21,185 nt of DNA from Planctomycetota bacterium (GTDB taxonomy: Bacteria > Planctomycetota > Brocadiia > JAJRTI01), in the NCBI GenBank assembly GCA_024278415.1, contig JAJRTI010000177.1:1-21185 (forward strand), read 5' to 3'. The translations under genes were made by a program, and so were the position numbers. Each line of letters starts with the position of its first letter. Position 1 is the first letter of the stretch. Shown one piece after another: positions 1 to 8,032 of this stretch. Under the pieces are notes generated by a model. The model saw only the letters and a program-made list of their open reading frames with translations, ran no database searches and was not told the DNA's origin.

Positions 1-14
1 AGCGTAAATCTCGG

Positions 15-33
15 GACAACATGTTGTCGATGT
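15..33 (+). repeat. 19-nt repeat with palindrome GACAACATGTTGTC, copy 1
   Basis: The perfect 14-nt palindrome GACAACATGTTGTC (15-28) is followed by GATGT. The same 19 bases occur once more in the window, inverted, at 14278-14296. The two copies flank the four large secreted-protein genes. The palindrome could be a protein binding site or part of a dispersed repeat family; the sequence alone does not decide. Confidence 0.7.
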
Positions 34-44
34 TCTGTCACCCT

Positions 45-129
45 CCTACTCTTCGTCTTACTCTTTGTCCTACTCCTCCGCCGTGTCATGCGTTTTATGA
101 GTAAGACTAAGAGTAAGACTAAGATTAGG
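45..129. repeat. Imperfect 31-nt inverted repeat (pyrimidine arm / purine arm)
   Basis: The left arm 45-75 is almost pure pyrimidine with repeated TACTC/CTTACTC blocks. The right arm 99-129 is almost pure purine with repeated GAGTAAGACTAA blocks. Aligned as reverse complements they match at 27 of 31 positions without gaps, around a 23-nt loop. Transcribed, this would form a long hairpin. It may be a transcription terminator for a gene left of the window or a dispersed repeat. Confidence 0.75.
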
Positions 130-131
130 AA

Positions 132-192
132 CTGCGGCGCAGCCGCCCCTTTCTCGCCGCGAAGCCGGAGAGAAAGCATAGCGCCTTATCCG
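132..192 (+). repeat. Dispersed hairpin element, copy 1
   Basis: About 60 nt running from GCGGCGCAGCCGCCCC to GCGCCTTATCC. It resembles the reverse complement of 21047-21107 over its whole length, at roughly 80% by eye. The centre forms a hairpin with arms CTTTCTCGCCG and CGGAGAGAAAG around a short CGAAG-containing loop, with one mismatch. The other copy keeps the same hairpin with a different base pair near the loop. Confidence 0.7.
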
Positions 193-388
193 TGAGAAAC
201 CGCGACAAAAAACAAGAAGCTGGAGCGGAATGCCCTCGCATTCCGATGCCTGCATTGCCGTATGGTGGAGACGGGAGGCGATCCCGAGGCTTCGGGATCC
301 GTTCCCGGGTTGCGGGCGAAACTCGCCTTCTGCCTCAGTTGGATGAGGCGCTTCAGCGTCGCGCGGCGCCAGAAAGGACGGAACTCAC

Positions 389-3300
389 ATGAAGCCCTTC
401 ATCGTTAGCGGAATCGGAGCCGCGATGCTCGCAGCCTTCGCCGGCGCGGCCCCGTTCGAGCCGGACCCGCACACGCTCATGCTCGCCCACTTCGATTCGC
501 CCACGCACCGCGCGGATTACGCGCTCGGCATCCGCGAGTTCGCCGGCAATGGTGCGCGGCTCGTGGACGGATACTACGGCCAGGCCATCGACCTGCGCCG
601 GCGCGGGTTGTTTCCGGATTTCACGAACAAGTGCTCCGACTACACGCCCCGCTACGACGGCTGGGGCTTCCACCCCCGCGGCAACGTGGATCCCAGCCAG
701 GGCACGTTCGAGTGCTGGTTCCGCGTCGCGGCCAAGGGGGCGCCGCGCATGCCTTGGGGCGCAAACTTCCTCCACGCGTCGCTCGGCCGCTCCGTCAAGC
801 ATCCCTCCAAGCCCTACTACACCAGCCTCAGCATCAGCTTGGATTACTATCGACTCGTCTACGTGCTGCCCACGCTCGCCAAACACGTGTTCATGGGCCA
901 GGTCGTGTTCAAACAAGTCCCCGGCTTCGCGCGCACGCTCGGCCCCTCGGAGTGGCGCCACTTCGCGCTCACCTGGTCGCAAGGCGAGATGGCCATCTGG
1001 CTCGACGGCCGGCCCGCCGCGACGTTCGACATGGCCGGCCAGCTCGGGCTCGCGTTCACGAGCAATCCCGTGCGCTACATCAACATGGCCGACTGCATTG
1101 TGGACGAGCTGCGCATCTCGAACGTGGTGCGCTACACGCAAGCCTTCGAGCCGGCTTGGCGCGGGGGCCAGCGCCCGGCGTACGCATTCCCCGGCGCGCC
1201 CGGCCTCAAGCGATACGACCCCAAGCTCTTGCCGCCGGCCGCGCCCCGAGCCCTTCCCGCGGCCAATCAGGCCGAACTCGTCGGCGCGGCGCTCGGCGCG
1301 TTCGCGTTGCGGTTCAACAAGGCCAATGGCCGGCTCGCGGGCTTGCGCGTCGGCGACCGCACGGCGAACGCGGCGTCGAACGGCCTCCTGCTCTATCGCG
1401 GCCTCGAGCGCCAGCCCCTTGAGCCGCAAGGAATGGCCAAGTTCCGTGCGACGTGGCAACGCGTGCGCTTTGTGCAACTCTTTGAGGGCTCCATCGCCGC
1501 GCGGCACACAATCGCGCCATCGGGCGACGGGCTGGCCTGGCGCATCGAGTTGGAGAACCGCTGCTCAGAGGAGGTCTGGCTCGAATGGCTGCTCAGCCTG
1601 CCCGCGCCCATGGCGAAGGTGGAGGAATTCTTCGACGGCTGCCAGCCGCGGCGCGTCATTCACCTGCCGCGGCATCGGGACGCGTACGCCAGCACGCTGC
1701 CCTTTGTGGCCGCGGCCGGCGAGGGCCGCTTCTTCGGCGTGGGCGTGGACCCGCACATCGGCCTCAGCGACATCGTGAACGAATGGGCCCCCGCGGCCGG
1801 CTCAGGCGTCATTCGGCAAGGCAGCAAGCTCGCGCTCGCGCCGGGCGAGTCGTTCGCGTACACGCTTCACGTGGTGCAGGGCCGCGGCGACTTTGGCGCG
1901 CTCGACGCCATCGCCGCGTTTCACGCGCGCTTTCCCGACCTCTACCACCTGCGGCCCGACGTGCCCGTGTATAGCTACATGCCCGCGACGCAGCACTCGG
2001 TGTATTCGAAATCGGTGGACATGAAGCGCGTGGGATACGCCGGCAGCTTCTGGGGCCACGGCCCGTCCGCGGACAAGGGCGACGAGTTCGGCACGCCTGA
2101 GTTTTGGAACAACTCGAAATACGACGGGGACAAGCACTACCGCACATACGCCCGGCATCTCCAGCAACTCTGGGGCAGCATCGCCAACCTGCGCCAGTTC
2201 ATCACGCTGTTCTACCGCCAGGCCTACGACAACTATTACCCCGTGCGCCGCTTCCACACCTGCCCCGACCTCACCGCCGAGTACCTCGTCAAAGCGCTGT
2301 GGCCAGGCTACACCCCCAACGAGGACCCCCTCTGCTTCGGCCAGTATTACTACCCTATCTGGCAAGCCTACCTCGTGAACGAATACCGCACGCCCATCGG
2401 CGAACACTTCCGCAACCACACGCGGCGCTACCTGCGCCAGACCCAAGGCTACTGCGCGGGCTTCATCAACGACATGAGCCACGCCGGCGCGCTCTACCGG
2501 CACAACGACCCCATCGCGCAACGCACGCCCGGGCGCAGCTTCTCGCGCGACCTCGGCCCGTTCGTGCGCAAGGCGCTTGGCCGACAGCAGCGCTACGAAG
2601 TGGTCAACCGCTTCGTGGACGACGGCCATCGCATGAGCTTCTGGTCCGACGGCGGAGCGTTCTCCTACACGCTCTGCGCGTATTCTTCCGCCATTGCCGT
2701 CGAGGGCGCGGGCATGTACAAAGACCTCACCGGTCCGGGCGATTACCTCGCGCCGGCGCGGTTCCTGCTCGGCGAAAAGCCCTTCACCGTGATGACGCAC
2801 ATCAACGACGACTGGATCGGACGCTACCTCCAGCCCGAGGACTTCACGCCCGCGTCGCTGCGCGACTACTACCGCTTCTGCGAGCGGCAGCTCGTGCTAT
2901 TCTGCCTCGAGCATGGCGTGACGCTCGACCCCACGTCGTACATGTGGGGCCGGCAGTTCTCGCTCGAGTCCGCGCCAGTCATGGTTGGGAGTTCGGTCTT
3001 GGGCCGGCAGATCGTGCCCGCGGCTCGCGTCGCCGCGCCGCTGTGGGTCAAGCGCTCCGGCCGCGGCCTCGGCTCCATGCTTGTGGTCGGCAACCACTCG
3101 CCGCAGGCGGTTCAGACCGACGTGGAGATCGTGAACCGCTACTTCGGCGGCGCGCCATTGTTCGCCCCGTACTATGGCGGCCGCACAAAGCACGCGGCCG
3201 AGCCGAAGCGCACCCGCATCCAAGCCGTCCGCGTAGCCCCGCGCGACTTCGCCGCGTTCAAAGCCGTGGCGCTGTTGCGCACGCCGGCCGCGGCCACCGC

Positions 3301-4255
3301 GGACGTCACCTTCGCTGGCGACGGCATCGCCATGGAACTTGCGCTCGACATCGACGCCGGCCAGCCGGGCGAGTTGCTCATTCACACGTTCGGCCCGTTG
3401 TATGAGATTGAGAGTGTCGAAGCCGATGGCTCCGCGATTGAGGGATTCCGCCCCGACGACCCGCTGCCCCTCCCGGCCGGCCGCACGCAGATACGCGTGC
3501 GCTATCGCAATCGCTCGCTTCGCTTCCGCGCGCCAGAGTGGAAGCAAGTCGAGTTGGTCAAAGACGGCGCGGCGAACTTCTGCCTCGTCGCCGACCCCGG
3601 CGTGGAGTACAAGATCGACCCGAAATCGTCGCACCTGTTCCGGCTCGGGTTCGAGCGAGGCACGGCGAACATGCTCAACGAGTTCCTCGGGCAATACGAC
3701 AGCGAGGACGGCGTGGTGGGCGACCTGAAGCCCGCGGAGTTTGTCGCGTCCAAGCCCGAGGGCTACCGCGGCTGGGCGGTCGTGCTCCAGAAGGACTTGC
3801 AGACTCGGCCGGGGCAGGTGCGCCTCGACACGCGCTCGCGCGAGATCCGCTTCGTTGGAGCCTCCCAAGGCGAACTGCGCCGCGCGATGGTGGTGTTCAT
3901 GCGCCTGGTGGACCGCAAGTATCCGCACGTGGGCCGGTTCTACCCCTTGCGCTTCAGCCGTCCTCCGTATGAAGCCGGCAAGCCCCTGCCTATCGACAAG
4001 TGGGTTCCGCGCAAGGACACCCGCGAGTTCTTCAAGAACATCGCCGATCCCCTCTTCCTCGCCAAGCCCATTCTGCGCCGCGAATATGAACGCCTGTACG
4101 ACGACGACAACATGAACTTCGCCGGGCGCTACACGCTCCGCGCCAGCCCCTACCTGTTCGAGCCCACGTACGGCGACGGCTTCGTCTACGGGTACGAGGG
4201 CCCGGCCGCGGCCGCCACGAAAGAGACCCTCGAACGCGGAGCCGGCGAGAAGTGA
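389..4255 (+). CDS. Large secreted LamG-like / glycoside-hydrolase-like protein
   Basis: This 1288-aa protein starts with a signal peptide (MKPFIVSGIGAAMLAAFAGA, then APFEP). Residues about 31-255 form a concanavalin-A/LamG-like domain, with GTFECWFRV, EWRHFALTW, MAIWLDGRPAATF and CIVDELRISNVVRY. Residues about 292-502 look like an all-beta supersandwich (AFALRFNKANGRL, WRIELENR). A core at about 525-815 is rich in aromatic and acidic residues, with GFINDMSHAG (Asp695) and WSDGG (Asp754) as possible active-site segments. A further beta region is followed near 1134-1180 by a stretch (REIRFVGASQGELRRAM) like the N-terminal accessory domain of GH20/GH67 enzymes. The supersandwich-plus-barrel order recalls large glycoside hydrolases, but I cannot assign a family. 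The start is supported by AAAGGA at 373-378, 10 nt upstream of ATG. It probably acts on polysaccharide outside the cytoplasm. The LamG call is firm; the catalytic role is inference. Confidence 0.8.
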   Translation: MKPFIVSGIGAAMLAAFAGAAPFEPDPHTLMLAHFDSPTHRADYALGIREFAGNGARLVDGYYGQAIDLRRRGLFPDFTNKCSDYTPRYDGWGFHPRGNVDPSQGTFECWFRVAAKGAPRMPWGANFLHASLGRSVKHPSKPYYTSLSISLDYYRLVYVLPTLAKHVFMGQVVFKQVPGFARTLGPSEWRHFALTWSQGEMAIWLDGRPAATFDMAGQLGLAFTSNPVRYINMADCIVDELRISNVVRYTQAFEPAWRGGQRPAYAFPGAPGLKRYDPKLLPPAAPRALPAANQAELVGAALGAFALRFNKANGRLAGLRVGDRTANAASNGLLLYRGLERQPLEPQGMAKFRATWQRVRFVQLFEGSIAARHTIAPSGDGLAWRIELENRCSEEVWLEWLLSLPAPMAKVEEFFDGCQPRRVIHLPRHRDAYASTLPFVAAAGEGRFFGVGVDPHIGLSDIVNEWAPAAGSGVIRQGSKLALAPGESFAYTLHVVQGRGDFGALDAIAAFHARFPDLYHLRPDVPVYSYMPATQHSVYSKSVDMKRVGYAGSFWGHGPSADKGDEFGTPEFWNNSKYDGDKHYRTYARHLQQLWGSIANLRQFITLFYRQAYDNYYPVRRFHTCPDLTAEYLVKALWPGYTPNEDPLCFGQYYYPIWQAYLVNEYRTPIGEHFRNHTRRYLRQTQGYCAGFINDMSHAGALYRHNDPIAQRTPGRSFSRDLGPFVRKALGRQQRYEVVNRFVDDGHRMSFWSDGGAFSYTLCAYSSAIAVEGAGMYKDLTGPGDYLAPARFLLGEKPFTVMTHINDDWIGRYLQPEDFTPASLRDYYRFCERQLVLFCLEHGVTLDPTSYMWGRQFSLESAPVMVGSSVLGRQIVPAARVAAPLWVKRSGRGLGSMLVVGNHSPQAVQTDVEIVNRYFGGAPLFAPYYGGRTKHAAEPKRTRIQAVRVAPRDFAAFKAVALLRTPAAATADVTFAGDGIAMELALDIDAGQPGELLIHTFGPLYEIESVEADGSAIEGFRPDDPLPLPAGRTQIRVRYRNRSLRFRAPEWKQVELVKDGAANFCLVADPGVEYKIDPKSSHLFRLGFERGTANMLNEFLGQYDSEDGVVGDLKPAEFVASKPEGYRGWAVVLQKDLQTRPGQVRLDTRSREIRFVGASQGELRRAMVVFMRLVDRKYPHVGRFYPLRFSRPPYEAGKPLPIDKWVPRKDTREFFKNIADPLFLAKPILRREYERLYDDDNMNFAGRYTLRASPYLFEPTYGDGFVYGYEGPAAAATKETLERGAGEK

Positions 4256-4277
4256 CGCGCATGGCGGCGGCGAGGCG

Positions 4278-4295
4278 TTTTGGAGTGCGGCGCGA
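4278..4295 (+). repeat. TGGAGTGCG-family repeat fragment
   Basis: TTTTGGAGTGCGGCGCGAC matches the first part of the repeat seen more fully at 20794-20847 and, inverted, at 14240-14271. Only the leading segment is present here, directly before the REPIN-like element, so this may be a truncated copy. Confidence 0.5.
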
Positions 4296-4303
4296 CGTGG
4301 TTT

Positions 4304-4367
4304 GTAGTAGGGCGATTCATCGCCCGTTTCTCCGCGTCGGCCAACGGGCGATGAATCGCCCTACTAC
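4304..4367. repeat. REPIN-like element, copy 1 (16-nt loop)
   Basis: Two 24-nt arms (4304-4327 and 4344-4367) are perfect reverse complements around a 16-nt spacer. Each arm starts or ends with GTAGTA/TACTAC and contains its own hairpin, GGGCGATTCATCGCCC, with a 7-bp stem. Two inverted REP-like palindromes at short distance is the REPIN layout. It lies 49 nt after the stop of the first gene. Confidence 0.9.
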
Positions 4368-4516
4368 CTGAACGGCCCAATGGCTAACAAGGACGTCTGT
4401 GGCGCCCGGGCCGCGATGCGGAAGCCCGCCGTCGTGTCCCCAGACACACGGAACGCACTGACGTGCGTGCTACCAGCAGCGGCGCATTCGGACGAAGTGT
4501 TACCGAGAGAGGAAGA

Positions 4517-7500
4517 ATGATGACGACACGTATCAGGCTGATTCCCATGCTCCTCTGTTTCTGCGCCGCGACGGCAAGAGCCGATTTCTGGGTCGCGCCA
4601 AACGGGGACGATGCGGCCCCCGGGACGAAGGCGCGTCCCTTTGCCACCATCGAGCGCGCCCGCGACGCGGTGCGTGGGCTCCGAAAAGCCGGCCTACCAA
4701 AAGGCGGCGTGACCGTGTGGCTGCGGCGCGGGACGTACACGTTGAAGGAGTCGCTCGCGTTCGGCCCGCAAGACAGCGGCGCGCCCGGCTCGCCAATCGT
4801 CTACCGGGCAGCGGACGGTGAGGACGTGTGGCTGTCGGGCGGAGTGATCGCGCCGCCCAGCGCGTTCCGCAAGACCACCGATCCCGCGGTGCTCGCGATC
4901 CTGCCGAAAGAAGCGCGCGGCCGCGTGATGCAGGCGTCGCTCAAACGGGTGGGCATCACGGATTGGATTCGGGAACTGCCGGACTCGATACGCGGCTACG
5001 ATGCGCCGCTGCCGTTCGTCCAAGTATTCTGCGACGGCAAGCGCATGCCGTTGGCGCGGTGGCCGAACCAGGGCTTCGCGAAGTTCGCCGAGATCATCGA
5101 TACGGGTTCGGGCCTTCGCGACCCCGCGGCGCGTCGGCTGAAAAAACTCCGGCCCGGCGTGTTCAAATACGCCGGCGACCGGCCCTCGCGCTGGAATGTG
5201 GACCGCGGAGTGTGGCTGTTCGGCTATTGGGCGCGGGCCTACATCAGCGACGTGGTGCGCGCGGGAAAGATCGATACGGCGAAACGCGAAATCACGTGGA
5301 AGGTTCCGCTGGCGTACGGCCTCGACACATGGGGCGCGGGCCGGTGGTACGCGTTCAATTTGCTCGAAGAACTCGATAGCCCGGGCGAGTGGTACATCGA
5401 TCGCGCCAAGGGCATCCTCTACCTCTGGCCGCCGCGGCCCATTGGCGAATGCCGCGTGATGGTGGCCCGGCTGAAGGCGCCGTTGGTTCACTGCAAGGGC
5501 GCGGAGTTCATCACGTTTCGCAACCTCGGCTTCGAAGGAGGCCGAGCCGACGGGCTGCTCATCGAAGGGGGCCGCGACGTGCGCGTCGTCGGATGCGAGA
5601 TTCGCAACGTGAACGGCAATGCGGTGACGCTCCGCGATGGCGTCGGGCATCAGGTCGTGGGCTGCGACATCCACCACGTCGGCGCGGGCGGCATCGACAT
5701 GCGCGGGGGCGACCGCAAAACCCTCACCCCTGCCAACTACCTCGCGCGCAACAATCACATCCACCACACGAGCGAAATTAAGCGCAACTACGCCGCGCCC
5801 CTGACCCTGTATGGCGTCGGCATGCGAGCCGCGCACAACCTCATCCACCACATCCCCCACATCGCGGTGCTCTACGGCGGGAATGACCTGACCGTCGAGT
5901 ACAACGACATCTACTGGTGCCTCTACGAGACGAGCGAGGCCGGCGTCTTCTACACCGGCCGCAACTGGACCTACCGCGGCAACGTGATTCAGTACAATTA
6001 CATTCATCATATTAACGACCGCATCGAGGGGAGCCCCACGGGATGCAACGTAGCGCATCTGGACGACTGCGTGAGCGGCAACACGTACCGCGGGAACATC
6101 CTGTTCCGCGTCGGCCGCGGGATCAGCATTTGCGGCGGGCCCTGGAACGTGGCGGACAACAACCTGTTCATCGATTGCATGGTCGGCGTCGCGCTCTCCG
6201 CGCGAGGGCTGCATTGGTGGACGTGGCATCGCCGGCCCGATGGCACGGTGTACGCGATCGACACGCGCACCGGCCGAGAGGGCTGCTCGCTGCTCTCGCG
6301 GCTCAAGCGCGTGCCCTGGAACCGCGCGCCGTACACCAAGTATCCCGGCATGGCCGACCTGCTCAAGCTCGAGCCGCTCGGCGCGCCGCATGGGTGCCGC
6401 ATCACGCGGAACATCTCCATCAACGGACCGGTCATGAAGGTGGATCGCGACGTGAAGCCGGAATGGGCGACCATCGAGCGCAACTGGAATGGGCCGACCG
6501 ATGGCGATCCGGGCATCGTTGCGCCCTACAAAGGCGACTACCGATTCAAGCCCGGCGCGCCGGCGTTGGCCAAGACCGGCTTCGAGCCGATCCCGTTCGA
6601 CAAGATCGGGCTGGTCAACGACGGGACGCGGCGCAGTTGGCCCGTCCGGCCGGAGCCACCGCCCAAAGGCTGGAAGCCGGCGTGGATCATCCGCCAGGAA
6701 ATGGAGAAGAAGATGCCGACCGGGCTGCCGGTGGTCGCGGTGCGCCGCGCCATGGCGAAGATTGCCGTGGACGGCGTCATCGATCCCGATGAATGGACGC
6801 CGGGCGAAAAGCAAACCGTTGCGGTGAACGCGTTCAAGCCCGAGGCGCTCCAATGGAACGCGCTGACCGGCGAGAAGGCCGCGCTGCCCAGCAAGGCGTG
6901 GCTCGAAGTGGACGACGACGCGCTCTACGTCGCGTTCGACAACCCGGTCGACCCGAAGCGGGGCGTGGCGGGCGGGCGCAAGTGGGGGAAATCCGACGCA
7001 GTGGAGGTTGCGATCTCGGTCGTGAAAGGCCGGGAGCCCGGTCCGATTCTCATCTGGCGCGGATACACCGACGGCCACTTCGAGACCAGCGACGAAGCCG
7101 GCGCACCCCAGGCGCTGGTGAAACGCGCGCGCGCGGGCGTGCAATACGGAGCGAAGATCGTGGCGAAGGATCGGTGGACCGCGGAGTTCCGCATTCCGTT
7201 TGACGCGATCGGCATTGAGCCGCAGAAGCGCAATCCGCGCCTGCTCTTCGCGCTCAGCGTGCGCAAAGTGCACGGCGACCTTTGGGTCACGTGGAAGCAG
7301 GCGAGGGGCAACAGTTGGGACGTGCGGCACAGCGGTGTGCTCTGGCTGGAGCCCTTTGGCAACGTCTCCTTCGGCGGGTTGATCCCGTCCCGCGGCTACA
7401 TCCTCGTGTATGGCGAATCGGGCGGGAAGCCGATGCTCATGGACGCGGCGGAGAACTGCCAAGTGGCTACGTGGCGCAAGCCAGTCGGCTCCTGCATCTC

Positions 7501-7906
7501 GTTCACGACCGGCGACCTGCCCGGCGGGGAATGGAAGCCCGCGACGTTCAGCTTCGTCCCGAAAGCGGACGGCCAGGTCACGCTGAAGCTCATGGGCCGA
7601 GGAGAGCGCAACACGCTCGACAACCGCTTCATCCCCGTGTGGACGTATTACGACGACCTGCGCGTCGAGGGCGCGGCGCTCGTGAACGGCAGCTTCGAGC
7701 GGCTGGACCAGGACGGGAATCCCGCGGGCTGGCGGCCGGACATCCACCGCCCGCTGGTCGTGACCGACCCGAAGGTCGCAGCCGAGGGGGAGCGCTGCGT
7801 CAAGTGCTGGCACAACGGCCGCTGGAAACAGACGCTCGCGGTCAAGGCCGGCCGCAAGGTCATCGTGCGCGTGCGCCTGCGCGGCGAGATGGCGCTGTCG
7901 AAGTGA
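4517..7906 (+). CDS. Secreted right-handed beta-helix protein, GH141-like, with CBM9-like and CBM4/22-like C-terminus
   Basis: This 1129-aa protein has the signal peptide MMTTRIRLIPMLLCFCAATARA, followed by DFWVAPNGDDAAPGTKARPF, the opening typical of GH141-like and polysaccharide-lyase-like beta-helices (GTY...GAPGSPIVYRAADGEDVWLSGG). The helix runs to about residue 560, with rungs such as FRNLGFEGG, VVGCEIRNVNGNAV and ARNNHIHHTSE, and contains WYIDRAKGILYLWPP. Residues about 745-945 form a CBM9/DOMON-like domain (IAVDGVIDPDEW, RWTAEFRIPFDAIG). The last 170 residues resemble a CBM4/22 jelly roll (LVNGSFERLDQDGNPAGW). The start at 4517, or 4520, was chosen over an in-frame ATG at 4463 because GAGAGGA (4507-4513) lies just upstream and the signal peptide begins there. 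GH141 includes fucosidase and xylanase activities; the substrate here cannot be predicted. Confidence 0.85.
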   Translation: MMTTRIRLIPMLLCFCAATARADFWVAPNGDDAAPGTKARPFATIERARDAVRGLRKAGLPKGGVTVWLRRGTYTLKESLAFGPQDSGAPGSPIVYRAADGEDVWLSGGVIAPPSAFRKTTDPAVLAILPKEARGRVMQASLKRVGITDWIRELPDSIRGYDAPLPFVQVFCDGKRMPLARWPNQGFAKFAEIIDTGSGLRDPAARRLKKLRPGVFKYAGDRPSRWNVDRGVWLFGYWARAYISDVVRAGKIDTAKREITWKVPLAYGLDTWGAGRWYAFNLLEELDSPGEWYIDRAKGILYLWPPRPIGECRVMVARLKAPLVHCKGAEFITFRNLGFEGGRADGLLIEGGRDVRVVGCEIRNVNGNAVTLRDGVGHQVVGCDIHHVGAGGIDMRGGDRKTLTPANYLARNNHIHHTSEIKRNYAAPLTLYGVGMRAAHNLIHHIPHIAVLYGGNDLTVEYNDIYWCLYETSEAGVFYTGRNWTYRGNVIQYNYIHHINDRIEGSPTGCNVAHLDDCVSGNTYRGNILFRVGRGISICGGPWNVADNNLFIDCMVGVALSARGLHWWTWHRRPDGTVYAIDTRTGREGCSLLSRLKRVPWNRAPYTKYPGMADLLKLEPLGAPHGCRITRNISINGPVMKVDRDVKPEWATIERNWNGPTDGDPGIVAPYKGDYRFKPGAPALAKTGFEPIPFDKIGLVNDGTRRSWPVRPEPPPKGWKPAWIIRQEMEKKMPTGLPVVAVRRAMAKIAVDGVIDPDEWTPGEKQTVAVNAFKPEALQWNALTGEKAALPSKAWLEVDDDALYVAFDNPVDPKRGVAGGRKWGKSDAVEVAISVVKGREPGPILIWRGYTDGHFETSDEAGAPQALVKRARAGVQYGAKIVAKDRWTAEFRIPFDAIGIEPQKRNPRLLFALSVRKVHGDLWVTWKQARGNSWDVRHSGVLWLEPFGNVSFGGLIPSRGYILVYGESGGKPMLMDAAENCQVATWRKPVGSCISFTTGDLPGGEWKPATFSFVPKADGQVTLKLMGRGERNTLDNRFIPVWTYYDDLRVEGAALVNGSFERLDQDGNPAGWRPDIHRPLVVTDPKVAAEGERCVKCWHNGRWKQTLAVKAGRKVIVRVRLRGEMALSK

Positions 7907-7983
7907 TGAGGATCTGAATCAAACGGTGAGAGTTCACGGCCCCTAAGAACGGAACGAAGGGCACGATCTGCCCTGATGGCGGA

Positions 7984-8016
7984 TTCAGTACGACTGAAAA
8001 GTCTCCGACTGTCGGA
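7984..8016 (+). other. Two small adjacent hairpins before the next start codon
   Basis: TTCAGT/ACTGAA (7984-7998, loop ACG) is followed directly by TCCGA/TCGGA (8004-8016, loop CTG). They lie 16 nt upstream of the chosen start of the third gene and would sit in its leader. They could be weak regulatory structures or chance. Confidence 0.35.
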
Positions 8017-8032
8017 TGTGGTGAGCACTCCC

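Larger units (their letters stand above)
1..388. other. Non-coding, repeat-rich leader before the first large gene
   Basis: No open frame here has a credible start or product. From left to right the stretch holds a palindrome (15-28), a long imperfect inverted repeat made of pyrimidine and purine tracts (45-129), a hairpin element that recurs at the far end of the window (132-192), a hairpin at 226-245 (CGGAATG/CATTCCG) and a hairpin at 281-298 (ATCCCGA/TCGGGAT). The last 30 bases carry the ribosome binding site of the next gene. I could not identify a convincing sigma-70 promoter. Confidence 0.7.
4256..4516. other. Intergenic gap with repeats between the first two genes
   Basis: The gap holds an 18-nt fragment of the TGGAGTGCG repeat family (4278-4295), a REPIN-like element (4304-4367), a 5-bp hairpin GTGTC/GACAC (4434-4447) and a 6-bp hairpin ACGCAC/GTGCGT (4453-4468). 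TACCAGCAGCGG near 4471 recurs near 14331. No convincing promoter was found. The hairpins may separate transcription of the two genes. Confidence 0.6.

Noticed and set aside
4694..7813. A long minus-strand open frame (about 1039 codons)
   Set aside because: It is antisense to the GH141-like gene with the same low-complexity, shadow-type composition and no recognisable motif.
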